Source of the DNA: Lysobacteraceae bacterium SCN 69-320
GTDB lineage: Bacteria; Pseudomonadota; Gammaproteobacteria; Xanthomonadales; Rhodanobacteraceae
Reading direction: 5' to 3'
Assembly (NCBI GenBank): GCA_001725155.1
Contig: MEFP01000015.1
Location: 1 to 64,000, forward strand
Length of the DNA: 64,000 bases
Within the stretch, counting starts at the first letter, position 1; each line of letters begins with the position of its first letter. A program made the translations under genes and the position numbers. A model generated the notes under the pieces. That model did no database searches and was not told the DNA's origin. It saw nothing but the letters and a program-made list of their open reading frames with translations. Shown in pieces: positions 19,594 to 32,037 of the stretch.

Positions 19594-20454
19594 TTACTTC
19601 CTCGCAGCAGGCGCCGCCGGAGCCGCCGTGCGAGCCGGTGCGGGAGCACCCGCTTCGACGCGCGAGCCGGTAGCGAAGAAATCGTGCAGGTCGTGCGCAA
19701 ATTCGTCGAAGCGCGCCAGGATCACGCGGTTGGAGCGGACGAAGAAGTTGTACGCGAGCACGGCGGGAATTGCGACGAACAGACCGAACGCGGTCATGAT
19801 CAGCGCTTCACCGACCGGACCGGCCACGGCGGACATCGATGCGTCGCCCGAAGCCGAGATGCGGATCAGGGCGTGGTAGATGCCCCACACCGTACCGAGC
19901 AGACCGACGAACGGGCCGGTCGAACCCACCGTCGCGAGCACGGTCAGACCGCCTTCGAGACGGCCGCTTTCGCGGGCGACGGCCTGGCGCAGCGCACGGT
20001 CGATGAACTCCGAACGGTTCAGCGCTTCGACGAGGCGGCTGCCTTCGTGACGCTGGTGGTGAGCCGCGGCCGACGCGCAGTCCAGCGCGATCTTCGAGAA
20101 CGGCTCGGAAGCCGGCTGCTCTTCCATGAAGCGGATCGCTTCCTGCGCCGACGGCGTTTCCCAGAACGTGCGCATGATGGAGTTCATGCGGCTGCGGATC
20201 GCCGTGTTGCGGATCAGGTTCAGCACGATCCAGTAGATCGACATGATCGAGAACAGGCACAGCGTCACGAAGACGATGGCGCCGACCAGGTCGAAGTTCG
20301 GATTCGCCGGGTTGTAGTTCTGGATCAGGTGGCTGAAGCCCATTTCCTTCAGGGCTGCGGCATTGCTGTTGGTGCCGAGGGTCGGCGCAGCGACAGCCGC
20401 TGCGTCAGCCGCCGGAGGAACGGACCCCGCCGGGGTCGAGGTGTCTTGAAACAT
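19594..20454 (-). CDS. exbB: ExbB/TolQ-family motor protein
   Basis: 286 residues. An Ala/Pro-rich N-terminal extension of about 45 residues precedes three membrane segments (about 55-78, 163-190 and 205-230). The channel motif GLTVLATVGSTGPFVGLLGT leads into segment 2, and VGEALIMTAFGLFVAIPAVL is segment 3. It forms the ring of the TonB motor in the inner membrane. It lies between tonB (35 nt) and exbD1 (3 nt). Confidence 0.95.
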   Translation of the reverse strand: MFQDTSTPAGSVPPAADAAAVAAPTLGTNSNAAALKEMGFSHLIQNYNPANPNFDLVGAIVFVTLCLFSIMSIYWIVLNLIRNTAIRSRMNSIMRTFWETPSAQEAIRFMEEQPASEPFSKIALDCASAAAHHQRHEGSRLVEALNRSEFIDRALRQAVARESGRLEGGLTVLATVGSTGPFVGLLGTVWGIYHALIRISASGDASMSAVAGPVGEALIMTAFGLFVAIPAVLAYNFFVRSNRVILARFDEFAHDLHDFFATGSRVEAGAPAPARTAAPAAPAARK

Positions 20455-20489
20455 GACGCTACCCTTGAATTGAGTGATACGGGTGGAAG

Positions 20490-21149
20490 TTACAGTTCGT
20501 TGAGGCTGAAGCGGAACGGAACCAGTGCCCAGCCCTCAACCGCAGCACCGTTTTTCTGACCCGGATTGAACACCCAAGTCTGCGCGGCATCAATCGCCGC
20601 ACGATCCAGTTCGCGGAATCCGGACGATTTCTCGACCTGGATATCCTTGGGCTTGCCGTCGACACCGACGAGCACGCGAAGTACGACCTCGCCTTCGTGG
20701 CGCTGACGCACGGCCTGCGGCGGATAGCGCGGCGGGCGAGCCTTGCGATAGCTGATGTTTTCGCTCGGCGCGATGTCGGCCGGAGGGGCCGGCGGCGCCG
20801 GTGGAGCCGGAGGCGGTGCAGGAATCGCCATGGTCGACGGTTCCTCGGACACGACCACCGGCGGCGGCTCCGGTGGCGGAGTCGGCGGCGGCTTGACCTT
20901 TTCGATAATTTTCGGAGGCGGCTTCTTCGGCGGCTCCGGCGGCGGGGGCGGCGGCGGCGGCGGCGGCGGCGGAGGTTCGACGAATTCGACCGAAACGATG
21001 GTCTCCTTCTTCTTCTCCTTCGCCTGCGGCGGTGCCACCGGCGCAATCATCATGATGAAAGCGAGTCCATGCACGGCCATGGCGGCGGCCAGCGCTGAGG
21101 TGCGCCTCCAACTGTACGTTTCGCGCTGGTCTTCTGTCGTCAACGCCAT
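20490..21149 (-). CDS. tonB: TonB energy transducer
   Basis: 219 residues. Membrane anchor at about 17-38 with the conserved Ser-His-like face (ALAAAMAVHGLAF), then a long Pro-rich span at about 58-150 containing a run of 13 prolines, which reaches across the periplasm. The TonB C-terminal domain is about 155-219 (YPPQAVRQRHEGEVVLRVLV and SSGFRELDRAAIDAAQTW). It couples the ExbB/ExbD motor to outer-membrane receptors. The first ATG at 21149 was chosen over a TTG five codons up; neither has a strong ribosome site. First gene of tonB-exbB-exbD1. Confidence 0.95.
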   Translation of the reverse strand: MALTTEDQRETYSWRRTSALAAAMAVHGLAFIMMIAPVAPPQAKEKKKETIVSVEFVEPPPPPPPPPPPPPEPPKKPPPKIIEKVKPPPTPPPEPPPVVVSEEPSTMAIPAPPPAPPAPPAPPADIAPSENISYRKARPPRYPPQAVRQRHEGEVVLRVLVGVDGKPKDIQVEKSSGFRELDRAAIDAAQTWVFNPGQKNGAAVEGWALVPFRFSLNEL

Positions 21150-21345
21150 TTGCTTTTGAACCAAGGTTCGCTGTGTGTGAGATCTGAGGGCTTGTGGCAG
21201 TGGACACCGCGCCGCTGTGGCGGCGAGGGGCTGGCACCGTACACGAGGCCAACTCGACGCTCAAGCTTGTAGTCGAGATGGCTATATTAACCCGGCCTGA
21301 AGGTTTCCGAATACCGCGCTGTTATTGCGAGGAATGCGGAATGAC

Positions 21346-22662
21346 TTACTTTTTCTTCGGCGCGCCTCCGCCCTTGATCATCTTGAGCCACGTACCGGCC
21401 ATCTGGCGGGTTTCTTCGTAGCCCTGCGCCTTTTCCATGGCAGCGATGGCGGCACTCTTGTTGCCGAGTTCGTTCTCGGCGTTGCCGAGCAGCACATAAG
21501 CCGCGCCCTGGCGCTTGACGCCGCGCGACAGCGCCTTGGTCAGGGACTCCTTGGCGCCAGCCCACTGCTGGCTGTTGATCTGCAGCTGACCGCGCAGCAG
21601 GTCGGCTTCGCCGTCCTTGGCCAGCGGGGAGGCCTTGCCGTAGGCGTCGATGGCCTTGGGCTCATTCTCGGCAAGCGCGTAGGAGTCGCCGAGCAGCTTG
21701 TACATGTCATAGCTGGGCTGGATCGCGCCCTTCTGGAAACCTTCTTCCAGCAGCGCAGCGCCTTCAGCCGGCTTTTCCGCCTGGCCATAGAGCTGGGCCA
21801 GCAGCTTGTAGTCGTCGGACGTCGTGATCAGGCCGCGACCCTTGGCGTCGCTGAGCAGCTTCAGCGCCTTGTCGTTCTTGTCGTCGTTGACGTAGATCGA
21901 GGCGAGCTGCTGGATCAGCTTCTTGTCGTTCGGATTCTTGGCGAGCTGTTCCTCGGAGAGCTTGGCCGCCTCGCCGTACTGGTTCAGCTCGAAGTAGCTG
22001 GCCATCAGGATCTGGTTCCAGCTTTCCTGCGGCTTGTCGCTGGCCGCGATGGCCTGCTTCATCGTGTCGATGGCGTCCTGGAACTTGTCCGCGCGGTACA
22101 GCGCATTGGCCTTGACCGCGATCGCCTCGGGCTTCTTGTCGCCGCTGAGGTCGATGTACTGGTCGACGGTCTTGGCTGCGTCGGCGTACTGCTCTTCCTG
22201 CAGCTGGAACTGGGCCAGCGTGTAGATCGCCGGGAACTGGTTGGAATTCGGCAGCGCGTCGATCGCGATCGCTTCCTTCAGGTCGGCGATGGCGCCGGCG
22301 CCGTCTTCCTTTTCCCACTTCGCGTTGGAACGCAGGTACAGCGCGAAGGCCTTGGCGTACGGCGTGACCTTCTTGTCGGCCAGCACTTCGTCGATGAGGT
22401 TGAGGGCCTTGTCGGTATCGCCGTCGGAGGCCGCTTCCTGCGCCTTGTTCAGCTTGGTGCCGAGGGAGCCCGGCATGTCCGTCTTCGGATCGTTGCGCTT
22501 GGCGTTCGGGTACAGGTTCTCGGTCTTGCTGCTGCTCTTGCTGGAGCGCTGCTGATCGCTGTTGCGCTCACCCGGAATGCGCGACGCGGAAGCGACACCG
22601 GCCGCGAGCAGCGTGGCTGCACCGAGACAAAGGACAAGCTTCTTGACGTTGGCTGCATGCAT
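21346..22662 (-). CDS. Secreted tetratricopeptide-repeat protein upstream of tonB
   Basis: 438 residues. Signal peptide at 1-26 (ends ASAS), a Ser/Lys-rich linker, then at least eight helix-pair repeats from about 65 to 420 (for example ALNLIDEVLADKKVTPYAKA and YADAAKTVDQYID), ending in a basic tail GGGAPKKK. It should act as a periplasmic scaffold. It lies 196 nt before tonB on the same strand. TPR proteins tied to TonB complexes are known in Vibrio and Shewanella (TtpA), so a TonB role is plausible but inferred from position. The gap to tonB holds AT-rich sequence near 21285-21295 that may carry a tonB promoter. Confidence 0.85.
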   Translation of the reverse strand: MHAANVKKLVLCLGAATLLAAGVASASRIPGERNSDQQRSSKSSSKTENLYPNAKRNDPKTDMPGSLGTKLNKAQEAASDGDTDKALNLIDEVLADKKVTPYAKAFALYLRSNAKWEKEDGAGAIADLKEAIAIDALPNSNQFPAIYTLAQFQLQEEQYADAAKTVDQYIDLSGDKKPEAIAVKANALYRADKFQDAIDTMKQAIAASDKPQESWNQILMASYFELNQYGEAAKLSEEQLAKNPNDKKLIQQLASIYVNDDKNDKALKLLSDAKGRGLITTSDDYKLLAQLYGQAEKPAEGAALLEEGFQKGAIQPSYDMYKLLGDSYALAENEPKAIDAYGKASPLAKDGEADLLRGQLQINSQQWAGAKESLTKALSRGVKRQGAAYVLLGNAENELGNKSAAIAAMEKAQGYEETRQMAGTWLKMIKGGGAPKKK

Positions 22663-23107
22663 GGAGTGAGTGCCTCGGCTGGTTTTTCTCGGCCTGCGGT
22701 TCAGGCAAGCGGTAAAGGGGTCGCAGAGGTTAATCCGCGAATGTGCAAACTACAAGCACACGACTTTAGTCGTTCGTTATCGCGGCGTTAAAAAGAAACC
22801 TAGATTTTCCAGCCGCTTGCAACGAGTTGTTACAGCGGGCTCTGGCGCAGGCAAAGTCGCCGGAAACCGGGCTGATTTACGGGGTTTTTCGTAGATGCGG
22901 TTTCTTTTTTCCATTGACCACTCGGCCGGATTTCCAAATAGATAAATAGGAAATCTTCAGGGGCGCCGGCAGCGTGCTGCCGCTGCGTGGGGTCTGCACG
23001 TTTCGCCGCGGATTTGCGCGGCCGGCTGCCGCTCGACGGTGACTCGCAGCCGCCCTGCGCCGGCAGCGTCGCCAGCTTCGCGCCATGCAGGTGAACGCCG
23101 CATGCAT
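22663..23107. other. Gap between gyrB and the TPR gene; possible operator
   Basis: About 445 nt without a gene. It must hold the TPR-gene promoter. A small palindrome with 6-bp arms and a TT centre (22760-22773, ACGACT-TT-AGTCGT) lies about 100 nt before the TPR start and could be an operator. The stretch 22880-22960 is AT-rich. Nothing else was recognised. Confidence 0.35.
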
Positions 23108-23134
23108 GCACGGCGGCCCTTGCGGCCGCCGTGC
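23108..23134 (-). terminator. Strong hairpin after gyrB, without U run
   Basis: An 11-bp perfect GC-rich stem (23108-23118 with 23124-23134) with a 5-nt loop lies 8 nt past the gyrB stop. No run of U follows on the minus strand, so it may protect the 3' end or be an inefficient terminator. Confidence 0.55.
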
Positions 23135-23142
23135 CGGAAACA

Positions 23143-26699
<3,557 letters not shown>

Positions 26700-26722
26700 G
26701 CCCTGCCCGCCTCCACACGCAT

Positions 26723-26757
26723 AAAAAAAGCCTGCGGCACCACCGCGCCGCAGGCTT
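26723..26757 (-). terminator. Rho-independent terminator between dnaN and recF
   Basis: An 11-bp perfect stem (26728-26738 with 26747-26757), 8-nt loop and a run of seven U on the minus strand. It lies 25 nt past the dnaN stop and 24 nt before the recF start. Confidence 0.92.
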
Positions 26758-26781
26758 GATCTTGCACCGATGCTGCGCCGG

Positions 26782-27882
26782 TCAGAGGCGCAACGGCATG
26801 ACCACGTGGCGCGACTCGTCGGAATCGACAGCCTTGATCAGGCAGCTCGACTGACCGTCGCGCAGACAGACGACGACGTTCTCGCCGGTCAGCGCACCCA
26901 GTGCGTCGAGCAGATAATTCACGTTGAAGCCCACGCTGAGATCACTGACCGACGTATCGGCTTCAAGCTCCTCGTGCGCTTCTTCCTGTTCCGGATTGTG
27001 AGCGACGATGCCGAGACGGCCCGGCCCGACGTCGAGCTTTACGCCCCGGTACTTCTCGTTCGACAGGATCGCTGCCCGCTGCAGCGCGGTACGCAGTGTC
27101 TCGCGCCCGATGCGAACTTCCTTGTCGGCGCCGATCGGAATGACCGCTTCGTAATCCGGAAAACGGCCGTCGATGAGCTTCGACGTGAACTGCACATCCC
27201 CGCGACGAACGCGCAGATGGTTCTTGCCGAATTCCAGGCTCACGACGCCGTCGCCGGTTTCGAACAGGCCTTGCAGCTCCAGCACGCCCTTGCGCGGAAT
27301 GATGATCTGCCGGCGCTGCGAAACTTTGGCCTGGACCGTCGTCTCCGCCAGCGCCAGTCGATGCCCGTCGGTCGCCACACAACGCAGCGCGTCTTCGCGC
27401 AGATCCACGAGCATGCCGTTGAGGTAGTACCGCACGTCCTGATGTGCCATCGCAAACGCCGTGCGGTCCATCAGATTCTTCAAGGTCGCTTCGGGTAGCT
27501 CCACCTTGTCGACGGTCTCGATGCTCTCGATGACCGGAAACTCGCTGGCAGGCAATGTCGCCAACGTGAAGCGGCTGCGACCGGCGTTGACCACGACGCG
27601 GTCGCCGTTGAGTTTCACGTCGATGTTCGCACCGTCCGGCAGCGCGCGGCAGATATCGAACAGCTTGCGCGCGGGAATCGTGATCTCGCCAGCTTCGACG
27701 CCACCGGCTGCGACCGACGCCACCATCTCGACTTCCAGATCCGTTCCCGTGAACGAGACGCGGCCGTCTGACACGTTGACCAGCAGATTGGCCAGAACCG
27801 GCAATGTCTGTCGCCGTTCCACGACGCCGACGACTTGTTGCAGAGGCTTGAGCAAGGCTTCGCGTTGGAGACTGAATCGCAT
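26782..27882 (-). CDS. dnaN: DNA polymerase III beta subunit (sliding clamp)
   Basis: Ring-shaped processivity clamp. 366 residues, the standard length. Three clamp domains; recognisable stretches are MRFSLQREALLKPLQQVVGV, PVLANLLVNVSDG, LPASEFPVIE, GMLVDLREDALRCVATDGHR, SKLIDGRFPDYEAVIP and the C-terminal VVMPLRL, which lies in the client-peptide pocket. It reads away from dnaA across the putative origin. Confidence 0.98.
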   Translation of the reverse strand: MRFSLQREALLKPLQQVVGVVERRQTLPVLANLLVNVSDGRVSFTGTDLEVEMVASVAAGGVEAGEITIPARKLFDICRALPDGANIDVKLNGDRVVVNAGRSRFTLATLPASEFPVIESIETVDKVELPEATLKNLMDRTAFAMAHQDVRYYLNGMLVDLREDALRCVATDGHRLALAETTVQAKVSQRRQIIIPRKGVLELQGLFETGDGVVSLEFGKNHLRVRRGDVQFTSKLIDGRFPDYEAVIPIGADKEVRIGRETLRTALQRAAILSNEKYRGVKLDVGPGRLGIVAHNPEQEEAHEELEADTSVSDLSVGFNVNYLLDALGALTGENVVVCLRDGQSSCLIKAVDSDESRHVVMPLRL

Positions 27883-28052
27883 GATCAGGGATTCCCAGGG
27901 TTCGCTAACGAACGCTTTTGTTCTTTTTAAGGAAGATTTCAGTGGTTGTAGTAGCGCGAAAAACTGGGGATTACCCCGAATTTCTCAGAAAAATCATAAA
28001 CTTGTCGTCACGAAAACTTGCGGGATTCAGAGGCTGAGGCTTGTCGACCAAC

Positions 28053-28061
28053 TGTGGATAA
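28053..28061 (-). promoter_or_regulatory. DnaA box 1
   Basis: Perfect consensus TTATCCACA on the minus strand, 41 nt beyond the dnaA stop codon. Confidence 0.85.
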
Positions 28062-28087
28062 CTTTGCTCCCCACGTCTGCCCCCTGT

Positions 28088-28096
28088 TTATCCACA
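28088..28096 (+). promoter_or_regulatory. DnaA box 2
   Basis: Perfect consensus TTATCCACA on the plus strand, 5 nt beyond the dnaA stop codon. It is inverted relative to box 1. Confidence 0.85.
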
Positions 28097-28101
28097 GGCA
28101 A

Positions 28102-29454
28102 TCACCCGGTCAAGATGCGCACTAGCTTCTCGTAATCCTGCCGCAGCTTGCCGTCGGTTTCGGTGAGCTCGCGTATGGTTCGGCACGCGTGCAGCACCGT
28201 CGTGTGGTCACGGCCACCGAAGGCTTCGCCGATCTCCGGCAGGCTGTGCTCGGTGAGTTCCTTGGACAAGGCCATGGCGACCTGGCGCGGCCGCGCCAGC
28301 GAGCGCGAACGGCGCTTGGACAGCAGATCCTGCAGACGCAGCTGGTAGAAGTCGGCCACAGTCTTCTGGATGTTCGGCACCGTGATCGCCTGAGCGTGCA
28401 CGGTCAGCAGGTCGCGCAGGGTTTCCTGGGCGAATTCGAGGGTGATCGCGCGGCCGAGGAAGTTCGCGCGTGCGGCCAGCGTATTGAGCGCGCCTTCGAG
28501 GTCGCGCACGTTGGAGCGCATGCGCTTGGCCACGAGCAGCGCCACTTCCTCGGGCAGGTTCATGCCCTTGGCCTGTGCCTTGGACAGCAGGATCGCTGCG
28601 CGCGTCTCGAAATCCGGCGGTTCGATCGCGACCGACAGACCCCAGCCCAGACGCGACTTCAGCCGCGGCTCGAGGTTCTCGACCTCCTTGGGATAGCGGT
28701 CACAGGTCAGGATGATCTGCTGCTTGCCTTCGAACAGCGCATTGAAGGTGTGGAAGAACTCCTCCTGCGTCGTGTTCTTGCCGGCGAAGAACTGGATGTC
28801 GTCGATCAGCAGCGCGTCGACCTCGCGGAAACGGCGCTTGAACTCGTCCATGTTCTTGTTGCGCAATGCGTCGATCATCGCCGACACGAACTGCTCGGAA
28901 CGCAGATACATGACCTTGGTCCGCGGATTGTTCTCGCGGATCAGGTTGCCGGCCGCATGCATCAGGTGGGTCTTGCCCAGACCGGTGCCGCCGTAAAGCA
29001 GCAAGGGGTTGTAGGCGCGTCCCGGATTCGTCGCGACCTGGATCGCCGCCGCCTTGCCGAGCTGGTTCGACTTGCCCTCGACAAAGCTGTCGAAGGTGTA
29101 GTTCGGATCGAGATTGCCGTCGAACTCCGCTACGACCGGTGCGGCCTCGACGATCGCGGCCGCTGCGGCGCCGTTGCGCGGCGCAGCCGCCCGTGGCGCT
29201 GTCGCGCGCCGCGCATTCAAAGTGCCGACCTCCAGCCGAACCGGTATGCTCCGGCCGGCCAGATGACTGAGGATCGCGCGGATGCGCGGCAGGAACTCCT
29301 GTTCGATGCGTTCCAGCGTATAGGCGTTCGGTGCGAGCAATCGCAATCCGTCGTCGCCTTCCGCCGGCTGCAGCGGTTTCAGGTAGGTGTGGATATCTTC
29401 AGCGCCGAACTCGCCTTCCAGGCGTTCCAGACAGCGCCGCCAGAGTTCGCTCAT
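28102..29454 (-). CDS. dnaA: Chromosomal replication initiator DnaA
   Basis: AAA+ ATPase that binds DnaA boxes and opens oriC. 450 residues. Domain I about 1-75 ([20 protein letters not shown]); variable Ala-rich linker 80-112; Walker A GGTGLGKT at 155-162; Walker B LLIDDIQ at 215-221; DNA-binding domain IV with [11 protein letters not shown] at 413-423. The frame stays open 101 codons upstream, but MSELW matches the family start and GAGGA lies just before it. It is divergent from rpmH. Confidence 0.98.
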   Translation of the reverse strand: MSELWRRCLERLEGEFGAEDIHTYLKPLQPAEGDDGLRLLAPNAYTLERIEQEFLPRIRAILSHLAGRSIPVRLEVGTLNARRATAPRAAAPRNGAAAAAIVEAAPVVAEFDGNLDPNYTFDSFVEGKSNQLGKAAAIQVATNPGRAYNPLLLYGGTGLGKTHLMHAAGNLIRENNPRTKVMYLRSEQFVSAMIDALRNKNMDEFKRRFREVDALLIDDIQFFAGKNTTQEEFFHTFNALFEGKQQIILTCDRYPKEVENLEPRLKSRLGWGLSVAIEPPDFETRAAILLSKAQAKGMNLPEEVALLVAKRMRSNVRDLEGALNTLAARANFLGRAITLEFAQETLRDLLTVHAQAITVPNIQKTVADFYQLRLQDLLSKRRSRSLARPRQVAMALSKELTEHSLPEIGEAFGGRDHTTVLHACRTIRELTETDGKLRQDYEKLVRILTG

Positions 29455-29541
29455 TACTTCCTCGTCGACGGGCGGGGAGCCGGGGCTGCCCGGCGGGGCG
29501 CGGAAGTCTACGCCGACGCTGGTTTTTCCGCCACGCGCGGC

Positions 29542-29571
29542 TTGACACTGGCGCCTGGCCGCCGCTAATCT
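29542..29571 (+). promoter_or_regulatory. Sigma-70 promoter of rpmH
   Basis: A perfect -35 TTGACA (29542-29547) and a -10 TAATCT (29566-29571) with an 18-nt spacer lie 39 nt before the rpmH start, in the rpmH/dnaA divergent gap. No equally good promoter for dnaA was found in this gap. Confidence 0.75.
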
Positions 29572-29610
29572 CCCGCCCCTTTTCCCACCCTTTCGATCGG
29601 AGACGACGCC

Positions 29611-29745
29611 ATGAAGCGTACGTACCAGCCCAGCCGCCTCAAGCGCGCCCGCGATCATGGCTTCCGCGCCCGCATGAAGACCAAGAACGGCCGCAAGATC
29701 ATCAACGCTCGCCGCGCCAAGGGCCGCAAGCGTCTGGCCGTCTGA
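29611..29745 (+). CDS. rpmH: 50S ribosomal protein L34
   Basis: 44 residues, very basic: [18 protein letters not shown], then [20 protein letters not shown], ending RLAV. This is the universal L34 pattern. GGAGA lies seven bases before the ATG. It heads the conserved rpmH-rnpA-yidC-mnmE run. Confidence 0.98.
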   Translation: MKRTYQPSRLKRARDHGFRARMKTKNGRKIINARRAKGRKRLAV

Positions 29746-29765
29746 ATTCAAACCCACGCGGCAAG

Positions 29766-30119
29766 ATGGGAGCGTTCCGCTTCCCGCGCGCCGCGCGGAT
29801 GCTCAAGCCGGGCGATTTCGCCCGCTTGCGCGGGGCTGGCCGACGCATCGGCAGCCGCTACTTCAGCGCCGAGTACCGCATCACCGACGACACCGCTGCC
29901 CGAGTCGGGCTCGCGGTGTCTCGTCGTGTCTCGAAACTGGCGGTACAGCGCAATCGTCTCAAACGCCTGGTTCGCGAGAGCTTCCGCCACCGCCGTGCGG
30001 CGTTCGCGCCGCTCGACGTGCTCGTCATCGCACGCAGCGCCGCCGTGGTCATTCCCGGCCCCGAACTGCTGGCTGATCTGGATCTGCTCTGGAGCAAATT
30101 GCCGCGCGCGCAGCGTTGA
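29766..30119 (+). CDS. rnpA: Ribonuclease P protein component
   Basis: 117 residues. Small basic protein that helps RNase P RNA bind precursor tRNA. The RNR signature is intact ([17 protein letters not shown]), with [14 protein letters not shown] before it and [12 protein letters not shown] at the C-terminus. The ATG lies 20 nt after the rpmH stop; the frame is open further up through rpmH, so the start rests on family length. Confidence 0.95.
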   Translation: MGAFRFPRAARMLKPGDFARLRGAGRRIGSRYFSAEYRITDDTAARVGLAVSRRVSKLAVQRNRLKRLVRESFRHRRAAFAPLDVLVIARSAAVVIPGPELLADLDLLWSKLPRAQR

Positions 30120-30240
30120 AGCCGCAACAGCCGCCCGGCACAATGCGCGGTCGATCCGGGGCCTGCGCGCCCGCCTTGTTCCGCCCTCGTTCCATCCCCA
30201 TCCGCGTCGGGCCCGGCCCGCACCAGCCCTTGCCTAGCCC

Positions 30241-31953
30241 ATGAATAATCCGCGTTCCATCCTGTTGATCGCCCTGCTGCTGGTGTCCTATCTGGTCTGG
30301 AACCAGTGGCAGCAGGACTATGCGCGACCCGCCGCCGCCGCGACGGAGACGACGGCCAGTGCCGACGGTTCTGCCGCGCCGGCGACTCCGCCGGGCAGCG
30401 AAGTGCCGAGCGCGAATGCATCGGCCACAGCGGCCGAAACACCGGCGGCCACGGTGCCGGGCAGCACTGCCGAGAGCAAGGGCGATCTCGTCGAAGTCAG
30501 CAACGATGTGCTCAAGCTCTGGATAGACACGCGCGGCGCGACCATCGTGCGCGCCGATCTGCTCGCCTATCCGCAGCAACCCAGGGACTACACCAATCCG
30601 GTCCGCCTGCTCGATGACAGCGCCGACCACTATTTCGTCGCCCAGTCCGGCCTGGCCAGCGCCGCCAACTCGGTCAAGGCGGCAAGCCACCAGGATCTGT
30701 TCGTCGCGGAGCAGAAGAGCTACGCGCTGGCCGCCGGCGAGAACAAGCTCGAAGTGCCGCTGACCTGGACCGATGCGGCCAGCGGCCTGACGGTGCGCAA
30801 GGTGTTCGTGCTCGATCGCGGCAGCTACGTGCTCGGTACGCGCCAGGAAATCAAGAACGACGGCACGGCAGCCTGGCACGGCAACGCCTATCGCCAGCTG
30901 CAGCGCGTGATTCCGCCGGCGGTGGCCAAAAAAGGCTTCTTCAGCTCCATCACGAGTCCGCAGACCTACAGCTTCACCGGCGCGGCCTGGTACTCGCCGG
31001 AAGACAAATTCCAGAAGATCGCGTTCGACAAGTTCCTCAAGACTCCTTTGCAGAATCACGCCGTGACCGGCGGCTGGGTCGCGATGCTGCAGCACTATTT
31101 CTTTGCTGCCTGGCTGCCGCCGGCGAATTCCGCCGAAACCTATACGACCGAAGTCCGCGACGGCGCGCATGCACGCTTCACGATCCGCGCCATGGGTCCG
31201 GGACTCAACGTGGCGCCGGGCGGCAGCGCGACCAGCGAAGCGCGCCTGTACGTCGGGCCCAAGCTGCAGTCCAGCCTCAACGACGTCGCGCCGGGGCTGG
31301 AGAAGACAGTCGATTATGGATTGCTCACTTTCCTCTCCGAGATCCTGTACATCGTTTTGTCGAAACTCCATGCGCTGACCGGCAACTGGGGCTTTGCGAT
31401 CATCCTGCTGGTGCTGCTGATCAAGGCGCTGTTCTTCAAGCTCAGCGAAGCGCAGTACCGCTCCATGGCCAAGATGCGCAAGCTGCAGCCGCGCATCCAG
31501 GCGCTCAAGGACCGCTACGGCGACGACCGCCAGAAGCTCGGTCAGGCGCAGATGGAGTTGTTCCAGAAGGAGAAGATCAACCCGCTCGGCAGCTGCCTGC
31601 CGATGCTGGTGCAGATCCCGGTGTTCTTCGCGCTGTACTGGGTGCTCGTCGAGAGCGTCGAGCTGCGCCAGGCGCCGTTCATCCTGTGGATTCAGAACCT
31701 GACCGCGCCGGATCCCTACTTCGTGCTGCCGGTGCTCAACGCCGCAACGATGATCGCGACCCAGTACCTGACGCCGACCACCGGAATGGACCCGGTCCAG
31801 GCGCGCATGATGAAGATCATGCCGGTGGCGTTCTCGGTGCTGTTCGCGTTCTTCCCGGCCGGCCTGGTGCTCTACTGGACCGTCAACGGCATGACCTCGC
31901 TGCTGCAGCAGTGGATCATCACGCGCCGCATCGAAGCCGCCGACAAGGCCTGA
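30241..31953 (+). CDS. yidC: Membrane protein insertase YidC (Oxa1 family)
   Basis: 570 residues. N-terminal membrane helix at about 5-22 (SILLIALLLVSYLVWNQW), an Ala/Thr/Pro linker, a large periplasmic beta-domain about 80-340, then the five-helix insertase core about 345-560. Core landmarks: GNWGFAIILLVLLIKALFFK, the conserved KMRKLQPRIQALKDRYGDDR loop, and NPLGSCLPMLVQIPVFFALY. It inserts proteins with or without SecYEG. The gap to rnpA is only 121 nt, so the yidD gene found here in many gammaproteobacteria is missing. Confidence 0.97.
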   Translation: MNNPRSILLIALLLVSYLVWNQWQQDYARPAAAATETTASADGSAAPATPPGSEVPSANASATAAETPAATVPGSTAESKGDLVEVSNDVLKLWIDTRGATIVRADLLAYPQQPRDYTNPVRLLDDSADHYFVAQSGLASAANSVKAASHQDLFVAEQKSYALAAGENKLEVPLTWTDAASGLTVRKVFVLDRGSYVLGTRQEIKNDGTAAWHGNAYRQLQRVIPPAVAKKGFFSSITSPQTYSFTGAAWYSPEDKFQKIAFDKFLKTPLQNHAVTGGWVAMLQHYFFAAWLPPANSAETYTTEVRDGAHARFTIRAMGPGLNVAPGGSATSEARLYVGPKLQSSLNDVAPGLEKTVDYGLLTFLSEILYIVLSKLHALTGNWGFAIILLVLLIKALFFKLSEAQYRSMAKMRKLQPRIQALKDRYGDDRQKLGQAQMELFQKEKINPLGSCLPMLVQIPVFFALYWVLVESVELRQAPFILWIQNLTAPDPYFVLPVLNAATMIATQYLTPTTGMDPVQARMMKIMPVAFSVLFAFFPAGLVLYWTVNGMTSLLQQWIITRRIEAADKA

Positions 31954-31959
31954 TCGCCC

Positions 31960-31990
31960 GCGGCGAGCGGACACCTCGTCCGCTCGCCGC
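31960..31990. other. Strong stem-loop between yidC and mnmE
   Basis: A perfect 13-bp stem (31960-31972 with 31978-31990) with a 5-nt loop, 7 nt after the yidC stop. No U run follows on either strand. It could slow RNA decay or reduce read-through into mnmE. Confidence 0.7.
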
Positions 31991-32037
31991 AACGCCCGCG
32001 CGTCGCGTCCGCTGTACCTAGCCATCGCAGGCCCGTC

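Larger units (their letters stand above)
27883..28101. other. oriC: Putative chromosomal replication origin (oriC)
   Basis: 219 nt between dnaA and dnaN. It holds two perfect DnaA boxes in inverted orientation (28053-28061 and 28088-28096, 26 nt apart). An AT-rich stretch at about 27911-28015 next to dnaN could melt first. A GGGG-ATTA-CCCC palindrome lies at 27966-27977. In Xanthomonas campestris the functional origin lies in this same gap. The dnaA-rpmH gap has no such boxes. Genes on the two sides mostly read away from this point. Confidence 0.8.
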
